This document shows positions 26,382-35,601 of a DNA stretch of 64,000 bases, piece by piece. The stretch is from contig NZ_SNZH01000004.1 of NCBI RefSeq assembly GCF_004363655.1, positions 317,985 through 381,984 of the forward strand, read 5' to 3'. The notes below the pieces were generated by a model. It was not told where the DNA came from, did not search any database, and saw only the letters and a list, made by a program, of their open reading frames with translations. The translations under genes were made by a program, and so were the position numbers. The stretch comes from Tahibacter aquaticus (lineage in GTDB: Bacteria; Pseudomonadota; Gammaproteobacteria; Xanthomonadales; Rhodanobacteraceae). Within the stretch, counting starts at the first letter, position 1. Every line of letters begins with the position of its first letter.

Positions 26382-28211
26382 ATGTCCATTGAAAAACTGC
26401 GCAATATCGCCATCGTCGCCCACGTCGACCATGGCAAGACCACCCTCGTCGACCAGTTGCTCAAACAGTCCAACACCCTGGGCGAGCGTGCCGTTCTGGC
26501 CGACCGCGCCATGGACAGCAACGATCTGGAAAAGGAACGCGGCATCACGATTCTGGCCAAGAACACCGCGATCCGCTGGAAGGACTACCGCATCAATATT
26601 GTCGACACGCCGGGACATGCTGACTTCGGCGGCGAAGTCGAACGCGTGCTGTCGATGGTCGACTCGGTGCTGGTGCTGGTCGACGCGTTCGATGGCCCGA
26701 TGCCGCAAACCCGCTTCGTGACGCAGAAAGCGTTCCAGATGGGCTTCAAGCCCATCGTCGTGATCAACAAGGTCGATCGTCCGGGCGCCCGCCCCGACTA
26801 TGTGCTCAACGCCACGTTCGACCTGTTCGACCGCCTCGGCGCAACCGACGAACAGCTCGACTTCCCCGTCGTCTACGCCTCCGGCCTGCAGGGCTATGCC
26901 GGCCTCGACGACTCGGTGCGCGAAGGCAACATGGACCCGCTGTTCCAGGCCATCGTCGACAAGGTGCACGCACCGCAGGTCGATCCGGACGGTCCGTTCC
27001 AGATGCGCATCAGCCAGCTGGACTACAACTCCTACGTCGGCGTGATCGGCATTGGCCGCATCCAGCGCGGCAAGATCAGGACCAACCAGACCGTGGTCGT
27101 GATCGACCGCGAAGGCAAGAAGAAGCAGGGCCGCGTGCTGCAGGTGCTGGGCTTCATGGGCCTGGAACGCCACGAAGTGGCCGAAGCCGAAGCCGGCGAC
27201 ATCGTCGCGATCAGCGGCATCGAAGGCCTGGGCATTTCCGACACGGTCTGCTCGCTCGACGCGCCCGAGGCGCTGCCGGCCCTGACCGTGGACGAACCCA
27301 CCATCAGCATGACCTTCCAGGTGAACAACTCGCCGTTCGCCGGCAAGAAGGAACATTCCGGCGGCAAGTTCCTCACCAGCCGCCAGCTGCGCGACCGCCT
27401 CAGCCGCGAACTGCTGCACAACGTGGCGCTGAAGGTCGAGGACACCGCCGAATCGGAAAAATTCAAGGTTTCCGGACGCGGCGAATTGCACTTGTCGATT
27501 CTTATCGAAACCATGCGCCGCGAAGGCTACGAACTGGCCGTATCGCGCCCTGAAGTGATCATCAAGGAAATCGACGGCCAGATGATGGAGCCGTACGAGC
27601 AGCTCGTGGTCGACCTGGAAGAACCCTACCAGGGCGGCGTGATGCAGCGCCTGGGCGAGCGCAAGGCGCAGCTGAAGAACATCGAGCCCGACGGCCGCGG
27701 CCGCGTGCGCATGGAATACCTGATTCCGGCGCGCGGACTGATCGGCTTCCAGACCGAATTCCGCACCATCACCGCCGGCACCGGCCTGCTGTTCCACGTG
27801 TTCGACCACTACGGCCCCAAGGCCGACGGTGCCATCGCCGCACGCCAGAACGGCGTGATGATCTCCAATGGCACCGGCCCCTCGCCGGCCTACGCCCAGT
27901 ACGCCATGCAGGAGCGCGGCCGCCTGCTGATCGACGCCGGCGAAGACGTGTATGAAGGCCAGCTGGTCGGCATTCACGCCAAGGACAACGACCTCACCGT
28001 CAACGCCCTGCGCGCCAAGCAGCTGACCAACTTCCGTGCCTCGGGCAAGGACGATGCGCTGGCCTTGACGCCGCCGATCAAGATGTCGCTGGAGCAGGCG
28101 CTGGAATTCATCGAAGACGACGAACTGGTCGAAGTGACGCCGCTGGCAATCCGTCTGCGCAAGAAGCACCTGACCGAGAACGACCGCAAGAAGAACTCGC
28201 GCGCTGCATAA
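26382..28211 (+). CDS. typA: Ribosome-associated GTPase BipA/TypA
   Basis: 609-residue translational GTPase, related to EF-G, that binds the 70S ribosome and assists 50S assembly, particularly under stress and cold. G motifs: AHVDHGKT (G1, 14-21), RGIT (switch I threonine), DTPGHADF (G3) and NKVD (G4). Domain II, domains III and V and the BipA-specific C-terminal domain (about 480-600, with [14 protein letters not shown] and [17 protein letters not shown]) follow, and the length is that of E. coli BipA. It has its own probable promoter and a terminator-like hairpin. Confidence 0.97.
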   Translation: MSIEKLRNIAIVAHVDHGKTTLVDQLLKQSNTLGERAVLADRAMDSNDLEKERGITILAKNTAIRWKDYRINIVDTPGHADFGGEVERVLSMVDSVLVLVDAFDGPMPQTRFVTQKAFQMGFKPIVVINKVDRPGARPDYVLNATFDLFDRLGATDEQLDFPVVYASGLQGYAGLDDSVREGNMDPLFQAIVDKVHAPQVDPDGPFQMRISQLDYNSYVGVIGIGRIQRGKIRTNQTVVVIDREGKKKQGRVLQVLGFMGLERHEVAEAEAGDIVAISGIEGLGISDTVCSLDAPEALPALTVDEPTISMTFQVNNSPFAGKKEHSGGKFLTSRQLRDRLSRELLHNVALKVEDTAESEKFKVSGRGELHLSILIETMRREGYELAVSRPEVIIKEIDGQMMEPYEQLVVDLEEPYQGGVMQRLGERKAQLKNIEPDGRGRVRMEYLIPARGLIGFQTEFRTITAGTGLLFHVFDHYGPKADGAIAARQNGVMISNGTGPSPAYAQYAMQERGRLLIDAGEDVYEGQLVGIHAKDNDLTVNALRAKQLTNFRASGKDDALALTPPIKMSLEQALEFIEDDELVEVTPLAIRLRKKHLTENDRKKNSRAA

Positions 28212-28228
28212 GCGCCAAAGCACGACCG

Positions 28229-28254
28229 GAACGGCGGCCCCAGGGCCGCCGTTC
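28229..28254 (+). terminator. Hairpin after typA
   Basis: Perfect 12-bp arms GAACGGCGGCCC (28229-28240) and GGGCCGCCGTTC (28243-28254), followed by TGCTTTC. Eighteen bases past the typA stop. The T-tract is imperfect, so termination may be partial and allow reading into the methyltransferase. Confidence 0.65.
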
Positions 28255-28295
28255 TGCTTTCTGCACCCTCCACGACGACTGCCGACAGGCACGCC

Positions 28296-28958
28296 ATGAG
28301 TTCCGACAGCGAATCTTCCGCCGCGCGCTACGGCGACGGCTGCGCCGAGTTCTACGACGAGATCTATCCGCCGCCCTCGCCGCTGGCGCTGCACAGGCTG
28401 GTCGAGCTGGCGGCCGGCGGCGCGGTACTCGAAGCCGGCGTAGGCACCGGCCGCTATGCCTTGCCGCTGGCTGCGCGGGGCATTGCGGTACATGGCATCG
28501 ATGCGTCGCCGGCCATGCTCGCAGCGCTGCGGCGCAAGCCCGGCGGCGACGGGATCGCCCTGACCCTGGGCGACTTCGCGCTTGTCCGCGTAGCAGGCCC
28601 TTTCCAGCTTGTGCTGTGCCTGGCCAATACGCTGGCGCTGCTGCCCGACGGCGCTGCGCAGCGCCAGGCGCTGGCAGGCTTCGCCGCCTGTCTGCAGCGC
28701 GGCGGCCGCCTGCTGCTGGAAACCAGCCATGTGCCTGCGACGCAACCCACTCAATCACAATGGAATATTGAATTAAATACACAAGTAGGCAAACGTCGCT
28801 ACAGCGGCCATGTTCGTACGGTCTTGCCGGCGGAACTGGACGACTGGGCGGCAGCCTGCGGATTGGCACTGAAGCAGCGCTGGCGCAACTGGTCAGGGCA
28901 GGCCTGGAGCGGCGAGCAGGGCGCACTGTTTTCGCTGTTCGGCCACAGGGAAGACTGA
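28296..28958 (+). CDS. Class I SAM-dependent methyltransferase
   Basis: 220 residues. SAM-binding motif I is VLEAGVGTGRYALPLAARG (about 44-62), motif II ends VHGIDASPAML, and FQLVLCLANTLALL is the motif IV strand. The fold places it among small-molecule or unspecific methyltransferases (Methyltransf_25-like). The substrate is unknown. A run of 15 codons (28749-28793) ends almost only in A or T, in contrast with the GC-rich remainder; the encoded piece TQSQWNIELNTQVG lies in the substrate-side region. It follows the typA terminator and may be read by leakage. Confidence 0.8.
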   Translation: MSSDSESSAARYGDGCAEFYDEIYPPPSPLALHRLVELAAGGAVLEAGVGTGRYALPLAARGIAVHGIDASPAMLAALRRKPGGDGIALTLGDFALVRVAGPFQLVLCLANTLALLPDGAAQRQALAGFAACLQRGGRLLLETSHVPATQPTQSQWNIELNTQVGKRRYSGHVRTVLPAELDDWAAACGLALKQRWRNWSGQAWSGEQGALFSLFGHRED

Positions 28959-29075
28959 GCCCGCACGCCTGCGCACCCGACTCCGGTGCCTATATGCCGC
29001 GACACGGGGAAAAACCCTCAGGGCGCGTCCGGCGCAAATCGGCTCTGGCATGATCCAAGGTGGAAATCGCCACGG

Positions 29076-30704
29076 ATGCCGACTATGCGCCATACCATTT
29101 CGTACGCCTCGTTGCCTGCATTGCTGGCCTCGCTGCTGCTTCTGGGCGGCTGCGCCACGGCCCCGCCCAAGCCGGTGGAACCGCCCAAGGACACTTCGCC
29201 GAACGCACCGTTCGAACTTGAAGAGGCCAGCGTCGCAGAACTGCAGCGGCGCATGACGGCAAAGGAGTTCACGGCACAGGCGATCACCCAGCTCTACCTG
29301 GAGCGCATCGCCCGCCTCGACGATGCGGGTCCGCAGCTCAATGCCGTCATCGAAATCAATCCCGAGGCGCTGAAAATCGCCGAGGCACTGGATACGGAAC
29401 GCGCGGCCGGCAAAGTGCGCGGGCCACTGCACGGTGTGCCGGTGCTGCTCAAGGACAATATCGATACCGCCGACAGCATGCAGACCAGTGCCGGCTCGCT
29501 GGCCCTGGTCGGTCACCCGGCACCAGCCGACGCCGGCCTGGTAGCGCGCCTGCGCGATGCCGGCGCGGTGATCCTGGGCAAGACCAATCTGAGCGAATGG
29601 GCGAACTACCGCGCCAGCCGTTCCACCAGCGGCTGGAGTGCGCGCGGCGGACAGACGCGCAGTCCTTACGTACTGGATCGCAACCCCTGCGGATCGAGCT
29701 CGGGCAGCGCGGTTGCGATCGCCGCCAATCTCGCCGCGCTGGCCGTGGCGACTGAAACCGACGGCTCCATCGTCTGCCCGGCCGCGGTCAACGGTGTGGT
29801 CGGCATCAAACCCACCGTGGGGCTGGTCAGCCGCAGCGGCATCGTGCCGATAGCGCCCAGCCAGGATACCGCCGGGCCCGTCGCGCGCAGCGTCACCGAC
29901 GCCGCGCTGCTGCTGGGCGTGCTGGCCGGCGCGGACTCGCGCGACAAAGCCAGCTGGGATGCCGACAAGAAAAAGACCGACTACCTGCGCGCGCTGGACC
30001 CAGCCGCGCTGCGCGGCGTACGTGTCGGCGTGTTGCGCAGCTATTCCAGCTTCAATCCGGAAGTCGAGGCGGCCTACGAGCGCAGTATCGGCAAGCTGCT
30101 CGAAGCCGGCGCCGCCCTGGTCGACCCGGTCAAGCTGGCGAATACGGACAAGGTCGCCGCAGCCGAGCAGGTGGTGCTGGCCTACGAGTTCAAGACCAGC
30201 CTCAACGCCTACCTCGCCACGCGCAACGGCATGCCGGTAGCCAGCCTGGCGGAACTGATCCAGTGGAACAGCACGCATGCCGCCCAGGAGCTGGCGCTGT
30301 TCGGCCAGGATCTGCTCCAGGCCGCGCAGAAGCTCGGCGGTCTCAACGACAAGGCCTACAAGCAGGCACTGGCCAACCTGCGCCGCTATGCGCGCAAGGA
30401 CGGCCTCGATGCGCTGATGAAAAAACACAAGATCGACGTGCTGGTAGTGCCGACCAACAACCCGGCCTGGGTTACCGACCCGGTCAACGGCGACCACTAC
30501 ACCGGCGGCAGCAGTTCCATCGCCGCCACCGCCGGCTATCCCTCGATTACCGTGCCCATGGGCCAGGTTCGCGAACTGCCGGTGGGCCTGAGCTTCATCG
30601 GGCCAGCCTGGAGCGAGGCCAAGCTGCTCGGCTACGCCTATGCATTCGAGCAGGTAGTCAAGGCGCGCAAGCCGCCGAAATTCCTGCCGACAATTCCGGA
30701 ATAG
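29076..30704 (+). CDS. Lipoprotein amidase (amidase signature family)
   Basis: 542 residues with the lipobox LGGC (Cys26), so an exported, lipid-anchored enzyme. The amidase signature Ser-cisSer-Lys triad is visible: Lys126 in PVLLKDNIDT, the glycine/serine loop CGSSSGSA (205-212) and the nucleophile Ser231 in ETDGSIVCPAA. The family hydrolyses amides, often releasing ammonia; GatA is the cytoplasmic relative, but the lipid signal and the absent gatB/gatC argue for periplasmic scavenging. The start at 29076 is the first with a full signal peptide; an ATG at 29085 also works. It faces the amidohydrolase pair across a REP-like hairpin. Confidence 0.9.
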   Translation: MPTMRHTISYASLPALLASLLLLGGCATAPPKPVEPPKDTSPNAPFELEEASVAELQRRMTAKEFTAQAITQLYLERIARLDDAGPQLNAVIEINPEALKIAEALDTERAAGKVRGPLHGVPVLLKDNIDTADSMQTSAGSLALVGHPAPADAGLVARLRDAGAVILGKTNLSEWANYRASRSTSGWSARGGQTRSPYVLDRNPCGSSSGSAVAIAANLAALAVATETDGSIVCPAAVNGVVGIKPTVGLVSRSGIVPIAPSQDTAGPVARSVTDAALLLGVLAGADSRDKASWDADKKKTDYLRALDPAALRGVRVGVLRSYSSFNPEVEAAYERSIGKLLEAGAALVDPVKLANTDKVAAAEQVVLAYEFKTSLNAYLATRNGMPVASLAELIQWNSTHAAQELALFGQDLLQAAQKLGGLNDKAYKQALANLRRYARKDGLDALMKKHKIDVLVVPTNNPAWVTDPVNGDHYTGGSSSIAATAGYPSITVPMGQVRELPVGLSFIGPAWSEAKLLGYAYAFEQVVKARKPPKFLPTIPE

Positions 30705-30712
30705 CCATCGCA

Positions 30713-30747
30713 CAGGCTGGGGTAAGCCGAAGGCGCACCCCAGCCTG
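30713..30747. repeat. REP-like hairpin, inverted copy, between convergent genes
   Basis: Perfect 11-bp arms CAGGCTGGGGT (30713-30723) and ACCCCAGCCTG (30737-30747) with an inner GCC-GAA-GGC stem. On the minus strand its core GGGGTGCGCCTTCGGCTTA matches the core of the repeats at 17746 and 35519. Between the amidase stop and the amidohydrolase stop it may also act as a bidirectional terminator. Confidence 0.65.
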
Positions 30748-30770
30748 CACTCCTGCGGTGCCGCTCCGCA

Positions 30771-32051
30771 TCAATCCTTAGGCTTGCCGGAATACTTGCC
30801 GCGGTACTTGTCGTTCAGTCGCGTATGCCGATTGGACATATCCACTTCGCGGCCTTGTATCCAGGCACGCTCGACATGGGTGAAGTTTTCCAGCGCATCG
30901 TTGTCGGCAACGAACAAGGTGGCGTCCTTGCCCACGTCGAGCGAGCCCAGGCGATCGGCCACGCCGAGGATTTCCGCCGGCCCCAGGGTGATCGCACGCA
31001 ATGCCGCCTCGCGATCCAGGCCAAAAGCGGCATAGCTCGCCGCCTGGTAGGGCAGATTACGTTCGTTGGACGAGCCCGATTCGTTGGCGATGGCCAGGCG
31101 TACGCCCGCCGCGGCGAGCTTGCCGGCATTGCTGTAGAGCGTGTCATACGACTCCCAGCGCCGCAGTGGCAGGTTGTGCGAAGAACCCAGGATCACCGGC
31201 ACGTCGCGCGCTTTCAGCGTGGCGGCGAAACGCCAGGCGTCCATGCCGCCGACCAGTACCAGGCGCAGGTTCTCGCGCTGGGCAAAGGCCAGGCTGTCGC
31301 GGATCTGCACCGCGTCGTCCGCGTGCACGAACAGGGGCTGCTGGCCGTCCAGCACGGGCAGCATCGCTTCCCAGCGCAGATCTTCAGCGCCTGCCAGCTT
31401 GCCCTTGCGCGCGGCCTGGTAGCTGCGCGCTTCGCGGAAGGCAGTATCGATCGCCGCCAGATTCTTGCGCAGCGCTTCGGCGGCTTTTTCCTGTGCCTTG
31501 GCCGGCAGCCAGGGCGGCACGCGCGAGCTCGGCCAGACCAGGTGTACGCCGACCGACGGCACCAGACTCATCTCTTCCCAGGTCCAGCCGTCGAGCTTGA
31601 CCAGCGCAGACTGGCCGGTGAGCAGGCCGTCCTCGCCGGCACGCGGCACTACGTGCACAGTCAGCACGCCATTGCTGCGTGCTACCGGCAACAGTTCACT
31701 GTCGGCATCGATCGCCACCAGTGCGCGCGCATTCGGATTGACCGAACCGGATTCGGCCATGTCGACCGTCGCACGTACTGCGTCGACTTCGGTCAGGCCG
31801 AGCAGGCTGTCCGAGGCAATCAGGCCCGGATAGATGCGCTTGCCCTTCAGGTCGATGCGCAGCGCATCGGCGGGCGCATCCACGCGCGCGCCGATCGCGG
31901 CGATCTTGCCGTCGCGGATCAGCAGCTCGCCGCCAGCAATCGTACCGTGGCTGACGGTGTGAAGATCGGCACCGCTGAGCACATACGCTGGCGACGCCGC
32001 CTGCAGCGTAGTGGAAAATGCCGCAAGGCAGAACAATGCAAGACGTTTCAT
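30771..32051 (-). CDS. Secreted amidohydrolase-like protein, metal site degenerate
   Basis: 426 residues with a signal peptide (MKRLALFCLAAFSTTLQA). The amidohydrolase fold is clear from the N-terminal beta part (GGELLIRDGKIAAIG) and the closing ADRLGSLDVGKDATLFVADN. However, the usual HxH metal motif after PGLI reads SDS (GLIASDSLLGL), and a later histidine position is glycine (LVLVGGMDAW). It keeps only VHADD. So it is probably a non-catalytic partner or uses a different site. Its ATG shares one base with the TGA of the upstream 1051-residue amidohydrolase (TGATG), with AGGAGG 7 bases before, so the two are made together. Confidence 0.85.
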   Translation of the reverse strand: MKRLALFCLAAFSTTLQAASPAYVLSGADLHTVSHGTIAGGELLIRDGKIAAIGARVDAPADALRIDLKGKRIYPGLIASDSLLGLTEVDAVRATVDMAESGSVNPNARALVAIDADSELLPVARSNGVLTVHVVPRAGEDGLLTGQSALVKLDGWTWEEMSLVPSVGVHLVWPSSRVPPWLPAKAQEKAAEALRKNLAAIDTAFREARSYQAARKGKLAGAEDLRWEAMLPVLDGQQPLFVHADDAVQIRDSLAFAQRENLRLVLVGGMDAWRFAATLKARDVPVILGSSHNLPLRRWESYDTLYSNAGKLAAAGVRLAIANESGSSNERNLPYQAASYAAFGLDREAALRAITLGPAEILGVADRLGSLDVGKDATLFVADNDALENFTHVERAWIQGREVDMSNRHTRLNDKYRGKYSGKPKD

Positions 32052-35000
32052 CAATGTGCCTCCTGCGCCGAGCAGGTGTTGACCGGCTCGCTGTCGTGAT
32101 ACGGCCCGCGCAAATTCGCGTAGTGGACTTCGTCGTCGGCCAGGCCGAGGAACTCGCCCGGCGCCGCTGGCGCGTCATCTTTCTTGTCGCCGTCCTTCTT
32201 GTTTTTCTTCGCCAGCGCCTTGATGCGCTCCGGCAGAATCTTGGCGACCAGCCGTTCGCGCTCGGCGGCGATGCGCGAGCGCTCAGCGATGTCGTCGTTG
32301 CGGTCGAAGTATTTGCGTCCTTCGATCCAGGTCTGCTCCACGCGCGAGAAGGCCGACAGCGGGCTGCCGCTCCAGACGGCGAAATCGGCGTCCTTGCCGG
32401 GCTCCAGCGAACCGACCTTGTCGGCTACGCGCAGTTGCTTGGCCGGGTTCAGCGTGACCAGGTTGAAGGCATCGGTTTCGCTCATGCCGCCGTACTTGAT
32501 CGCCTTGGCCGCCTCGGTATTCAGGCGCCGGCCCAGTTCGTCGGAATCGGAATTGAAACTGGCCACCACGCCCTGGGACTGCAGGATCGCCGCGTTGTAG
32601 GGAATGGCGTCCTTCACTTCCATCTTGTAAGCCCACCAGTCGGTGAAGCCGGAAGCGCCGGCGCCGAGCTTGGCCAGCACGTCCGCCACTTTGTAGCCTT
32701 CGAGAATGTGCTGGAACACCGGCACGATCTTGAAACGCTGGGCAATGCGCGCAAAGGCGAGAATCTCGTCCTGGCGGTAGGAATGGATATGCACGATGCG
32801 CTTGCCCTGCACCACTTCGGCCAGCGCTTCCAGGCGCAGGTCGCGGCGCAGCGGTGCGGCATTCTTGTCGGGCTTGGCCTGGGCCTGGGCATAGGCCTGC
32901 GCGGCGAGCAGGCTGTCCAGATCGATCTGCTCCACGCCCATGCGTGTCTGCGGATAGCGCTGGTTGAACTGCGGGCCCCAGTTGGACTGCTTGACGTTTT
33001 CGCCCAGGGCAAACTTGATCGACGGCGGCGCGGCGGCAAAACGCAGGCCTTCCGCATCGGCGCCCCAACGCAGCTTGATCACCTGAGCCTGTCCACCGAT
33101 GGGATTGGCCGACCCGTGCAGCAGCTGCGCTGCGGTCACGCCGCCGGCAAGCTGGCGATAGACGGTCATGTCGGTGGGGTCGAGCACGTCGCCGACGCGC
33201 ACTTCGCTGGTCACCGCATGCGTGCCTTCGTTGACACCCTTGGCAATGGCCATGTGCGAATGCGTGTCGATGATGCCCGGCGCAACGTGCTTGCCGCGCG
33301 CGTCGATTTCCAGCGCATTGGCCGGCGCCTTCAGCCCCTGGCCAATCGCGACGATGCGGCCGTCGGCGATGGCGACATCGGCATCGTCGAGACGGCCCTG
33401 GGCCGACTGTGTCCACACCGTGGCGTGGCGCAGAATGACATTCTGCATTTTTGCCGGCGACACACGGCCGAACTCGCCGGCCGGGAAACGCGTCTCGCCT
33501 GCGGGCAAGGCCGGCCGGGCCGCTTCCTTGGCCAGCGCGCGCGGCTTGGGCGTTGCCAGGCGCACATCGACGCGAAACTCGCGTTCGCCCTCGACCAGAC
33601 CTCGGCCCTGGCCACCCTGGCCGTCCAGCAGCAGGCTGACCGGGAAACGCTCGCCGCGCTGTCCCAGCAGCTTGCCCGGCGGATACAGGGTAAGACGCCG
33701 TTCGCCATACACCGCCGGGAAAGTCTGGTCGCCGGCCTTGGCGCTGAGATCACCGATCTCGCCGCTCAGCTCGATGCTGGCGGGGCCTTCGATGCCGCTC
33801 CAGCTCAAGGTCCAGCTGCCGCGCGGATCGGGCGCGCTGCTGTCGAGCAGCACATAGCGCTGGCCGTCGATCCAGGATTCGTAGATGCGCGCCTTGTCGG
33901 AACGGAACAGATCCGCGTCGGCGACGACCAGCTGGGCCGCCTTGCCTGCTTCCAGCGTACCCAGCCGCGCGCCCAGGCCGAGCATGCTGGCAGGCTGCAC
34001 AGTCAGCGCGGCCAGCGCGTACTGTTCGTCCAGGCCGCTGCTGACGGCTTTGCGCAGGTTGGCCCAGAACTGTTCTTCGGGCTTTTTCAGGCCGGCCGCG
34101 GTGAAGGCGAACGGTATGCCGCTTTCGGCCAGCCGGCGCGCATTGAACGGCGCCCATTCCCATTGCTCGAGTTCGGACAGGGGCAGGTCCAGCGCTTTCT
34201 CTGGATCTTCCACCGCCGGCGCCTCGGTGAAATTCAGCGGCACGATCAGCGGCACGGCGGCAGCCTTGAGCCGGGCCAGTTCGCGGTACTCGCGGCCGTT
34301 GCCGCGCAGTACCAGCTTGAGGCCAAATTCTTCGCCGATCGCCAGGGCGCGGGCATAGTCCAGCTCGTCCTCGGTGCTGAACACTACCGGCTGCTGCGCG
34401 GACAGGCCGTCCTTGAGCGCATCCAGGGCAAGATTGGCTTCGTTGCGCAGTGGCTGTTTCTGCTTGGCGGCCCAGGCGCTGTAGTCGCGCTGCCAGCGCG
34501 CGTCGTACCAGGTCTGGCGCACGAGGGCGATCGCGCCCATCAGCGAGGTCGGATACTCAGCGACGCGAAATCCGCTGAACTCGAAGCCGATATGCTGGGC
34601 AACGCGCGGCTTCAGCAGTACTTCGTTCAAGCGGCTGGAATCGGCCAGGGTGAGCAAAGCGCTCTGGCCACGGAATACGCCTTTGTCCGGCACGCTGAGT
34701 ACGCTGGTGAAACCCAGCTTGCGCAGCACTTCGGCCTTTTTCGCATCGGGCTTGAGCAGTTGCGATAGGTCGCGCTCGGGACGCACCTTGCTGCTCCAGT
34801 GCCGGGCCCCTTGCTGCGGCTGCGGCGTATACGGCGCAGCGGCTTCCTGGGTTGCGCTGGCGGCCGGCGTATCCGCCGTCTGGGCATAGTCGCTGTCGGC
34901 GTCGATAAAGCCGGCGAAAACCGTCTTGCCGCCGAGATCGATGGCCAGGGCGCCGGCCGGAATGGCATTGCCGGCATTGGCACTGACAATGATGCCGTCG

Positions 35001-35206
35001 CGCACGACCAGAGTGCCGTCCTCGATCACGCTACCGGGCTTCACTACCAGTCGCGCATGCGTCAGCGCGATAAAGCCCGGCGTGTTGTCGCGCAGACCCT
35101 CGACCGGATTCGCATTCGGCAGCTGCGTCGCCGCGGCGAGACTCGCCATCGCTCCCGTTATCGCACCTGCGATCAATCCCCACAGACGCGGTCGCGCCAT
35201 CGCCAT
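32051..35206 (-). CDS. Secreted two-module amidohydrolase
   Basis: About 1051 residues, roughly twice a usual amidohydrolase. A signal peptide follows the start (ARPRLWGLIAGAITGAMASL, cleavage near AAA). The ATG at 35206 has GGGGAAG 8 bases upstream; 35212 is an alternative. The N-terminal module has GFIDADSD in place of HxH and lacks the later metal ligands, so it looks catalytically dead. The C-terminal module is intact: APGIIDTHSHM, VHIHSYRQDE, VFQHILEGYK and FNSDSDE provide the histidines and aspartate. A linker with LFPAGEFGR-type sequence and a beta domain separates them. The C-terminal tail is lysine-rich (KKNKKDGDKKDD). The family acts on peptides, hydantoins or imidazolones; substrate unknown. 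Confidence 0.85.
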   Translation of the reverse strand: MAMARPRLWGLIAGAITGAMASLAAATQLPNANPVEGLRDNTPGFIALTHARLVVKPGSVIEDGTLVVRDGIIVSANAGNAIPAGALAIDLGGKTVFAGFIDADSDYAQTADTPAASATQEAAAPYTPQPQQGARHWSSKVRPERDLSQLLKPDAKKAEVLRKLGFTSVLSVPDKGVFRGQSALLTLADSSRLNEVLLKPRVAQHIGFEFSGFRVAEYPTSLMGAIALVRQTWYDARWQRDYSAWAAKQKQPLRNEANLALDALKDGLSAQQPVVFSTEDELDYARALAIGEEFGLKLVLRGNGREYRELARLKAAAVPLIVPLNFTEAPAVEDPEKALDLPLSELEQWEWAPFNARRLAESGIPFAFTAAGLKKPEEQFWANLRKAVSSGLDEQYALAALTVQPASMLGLGARLGTLEAGKAAQLVVADADLFRSDKARIYESWIDGQRYVLLDSSAPDPRGSWTLSWSGIEGPASIELSGEIGDLSAKAGDQTFPAVYGERRLTLYPPGKLLGQRGERFPVSLLLDGQGGQGRGLVEGEREFRVDVRLATPKPRALAKEAARPALPAGETRFPAGEFGRVSPAKMQNVILRHATVWTQSAQGRLDDADVAIADGRIVAIGQGLKAPANALEIDARGKHVAPGIIDTHSHMAIAKGVNEGTHAVTSEVRVGDVLDPTDMTVYRQLAGGVTAAQLLHGSANPIGGQAQVIKLRWGADAEGLRFAAAPPSIKFALGENVKQSNWGPQFNQRYPQTRMGVEQIDLDSLLAAQAYAQAQAKPDKNAAPLRRDLRLEALAEVVQGKRIVHIHSYRQDEILAFARIAQRFKIVPVFQHILEGYKVADVLAKLGAGASGFTDWWAYKMEVKDAIPYNAAILQSQGVVASFNSDSDELGRRLNTEAAKAIKYGGMSETDAFNLVTLNPAKQLRVADKVGSLEPGKDADFAVWSGSPLSAFSRVEQTWIEGRKYFDRNDDIAERSRIAAERERLVAKILPERIKALAKKNKKDGDKKDDAPAAPGEFLGLADDEVHYANLRGPYHDSEPVNTCSAQEAH

Positions 35207-35326
35207 GCCCATGTCTTCCCCATGCTGGTCGGCAAAAAGGCAGCATAGCGACCTGCCCGGCAGAGACACAGGACGAAAGTCATGCTTGCGGGCTTTGCAT
35301 GAACAAATCGCTGCAATGGGCGACAC

Positions 35327-35601
35327 GCCGACGTGATCGGGCGGGGGAAATCTGGCGTATGGAACGCAGGCTTAGGTAGGGCGCAGGCGCTACGCAGCAT
35401 TGCGCTGCGCCCACGACAAAAAGCCCCTGCCGAAGGAACGCTGTCTCGTGCCGGAAATCTCGGCCGGCACGAGTTCGTCCATAAGTTCGTCAATATGGCC
35501 GCGTACCGAAAACTCCTCCGGCACGGGTTCTTTGACGGGGCAACACCGCGATGTTGGGGTCTGCCTGCGGCTTACCCCAAACTACGCGCCATCTCGGTCG
35601 A
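35327..35601. other. Intergenic region with two palindromic repeats
   Basis: Carries a hairpin with arms GGGCGCAG (35379-35386) and CTGCGCCC (35405-35412) and the REP-like repeat at 35519-35586. It should also hold the promoter of the amidohydrolase pair. No gene is seen. Confidence 0.5.
35519..35586. repeat. Dispersed REP-like repeat, copy B
   Basis: Matches 17746-17813 over 68 bp with 10 substitutions and no gap. The palindrome GGGGT ... ACCCC lies at its right end, 16 bp before the 3' end of the DAHP synthase gene (35602), so it may also help end that transcript. Confidence 0.65.

Noticed and set aside
32018..34768. 916-codon plus-strand frame opposite the amidohydrolase genes
   Set aside because: Mirror image of a real gene; low-complexity composition and no family.
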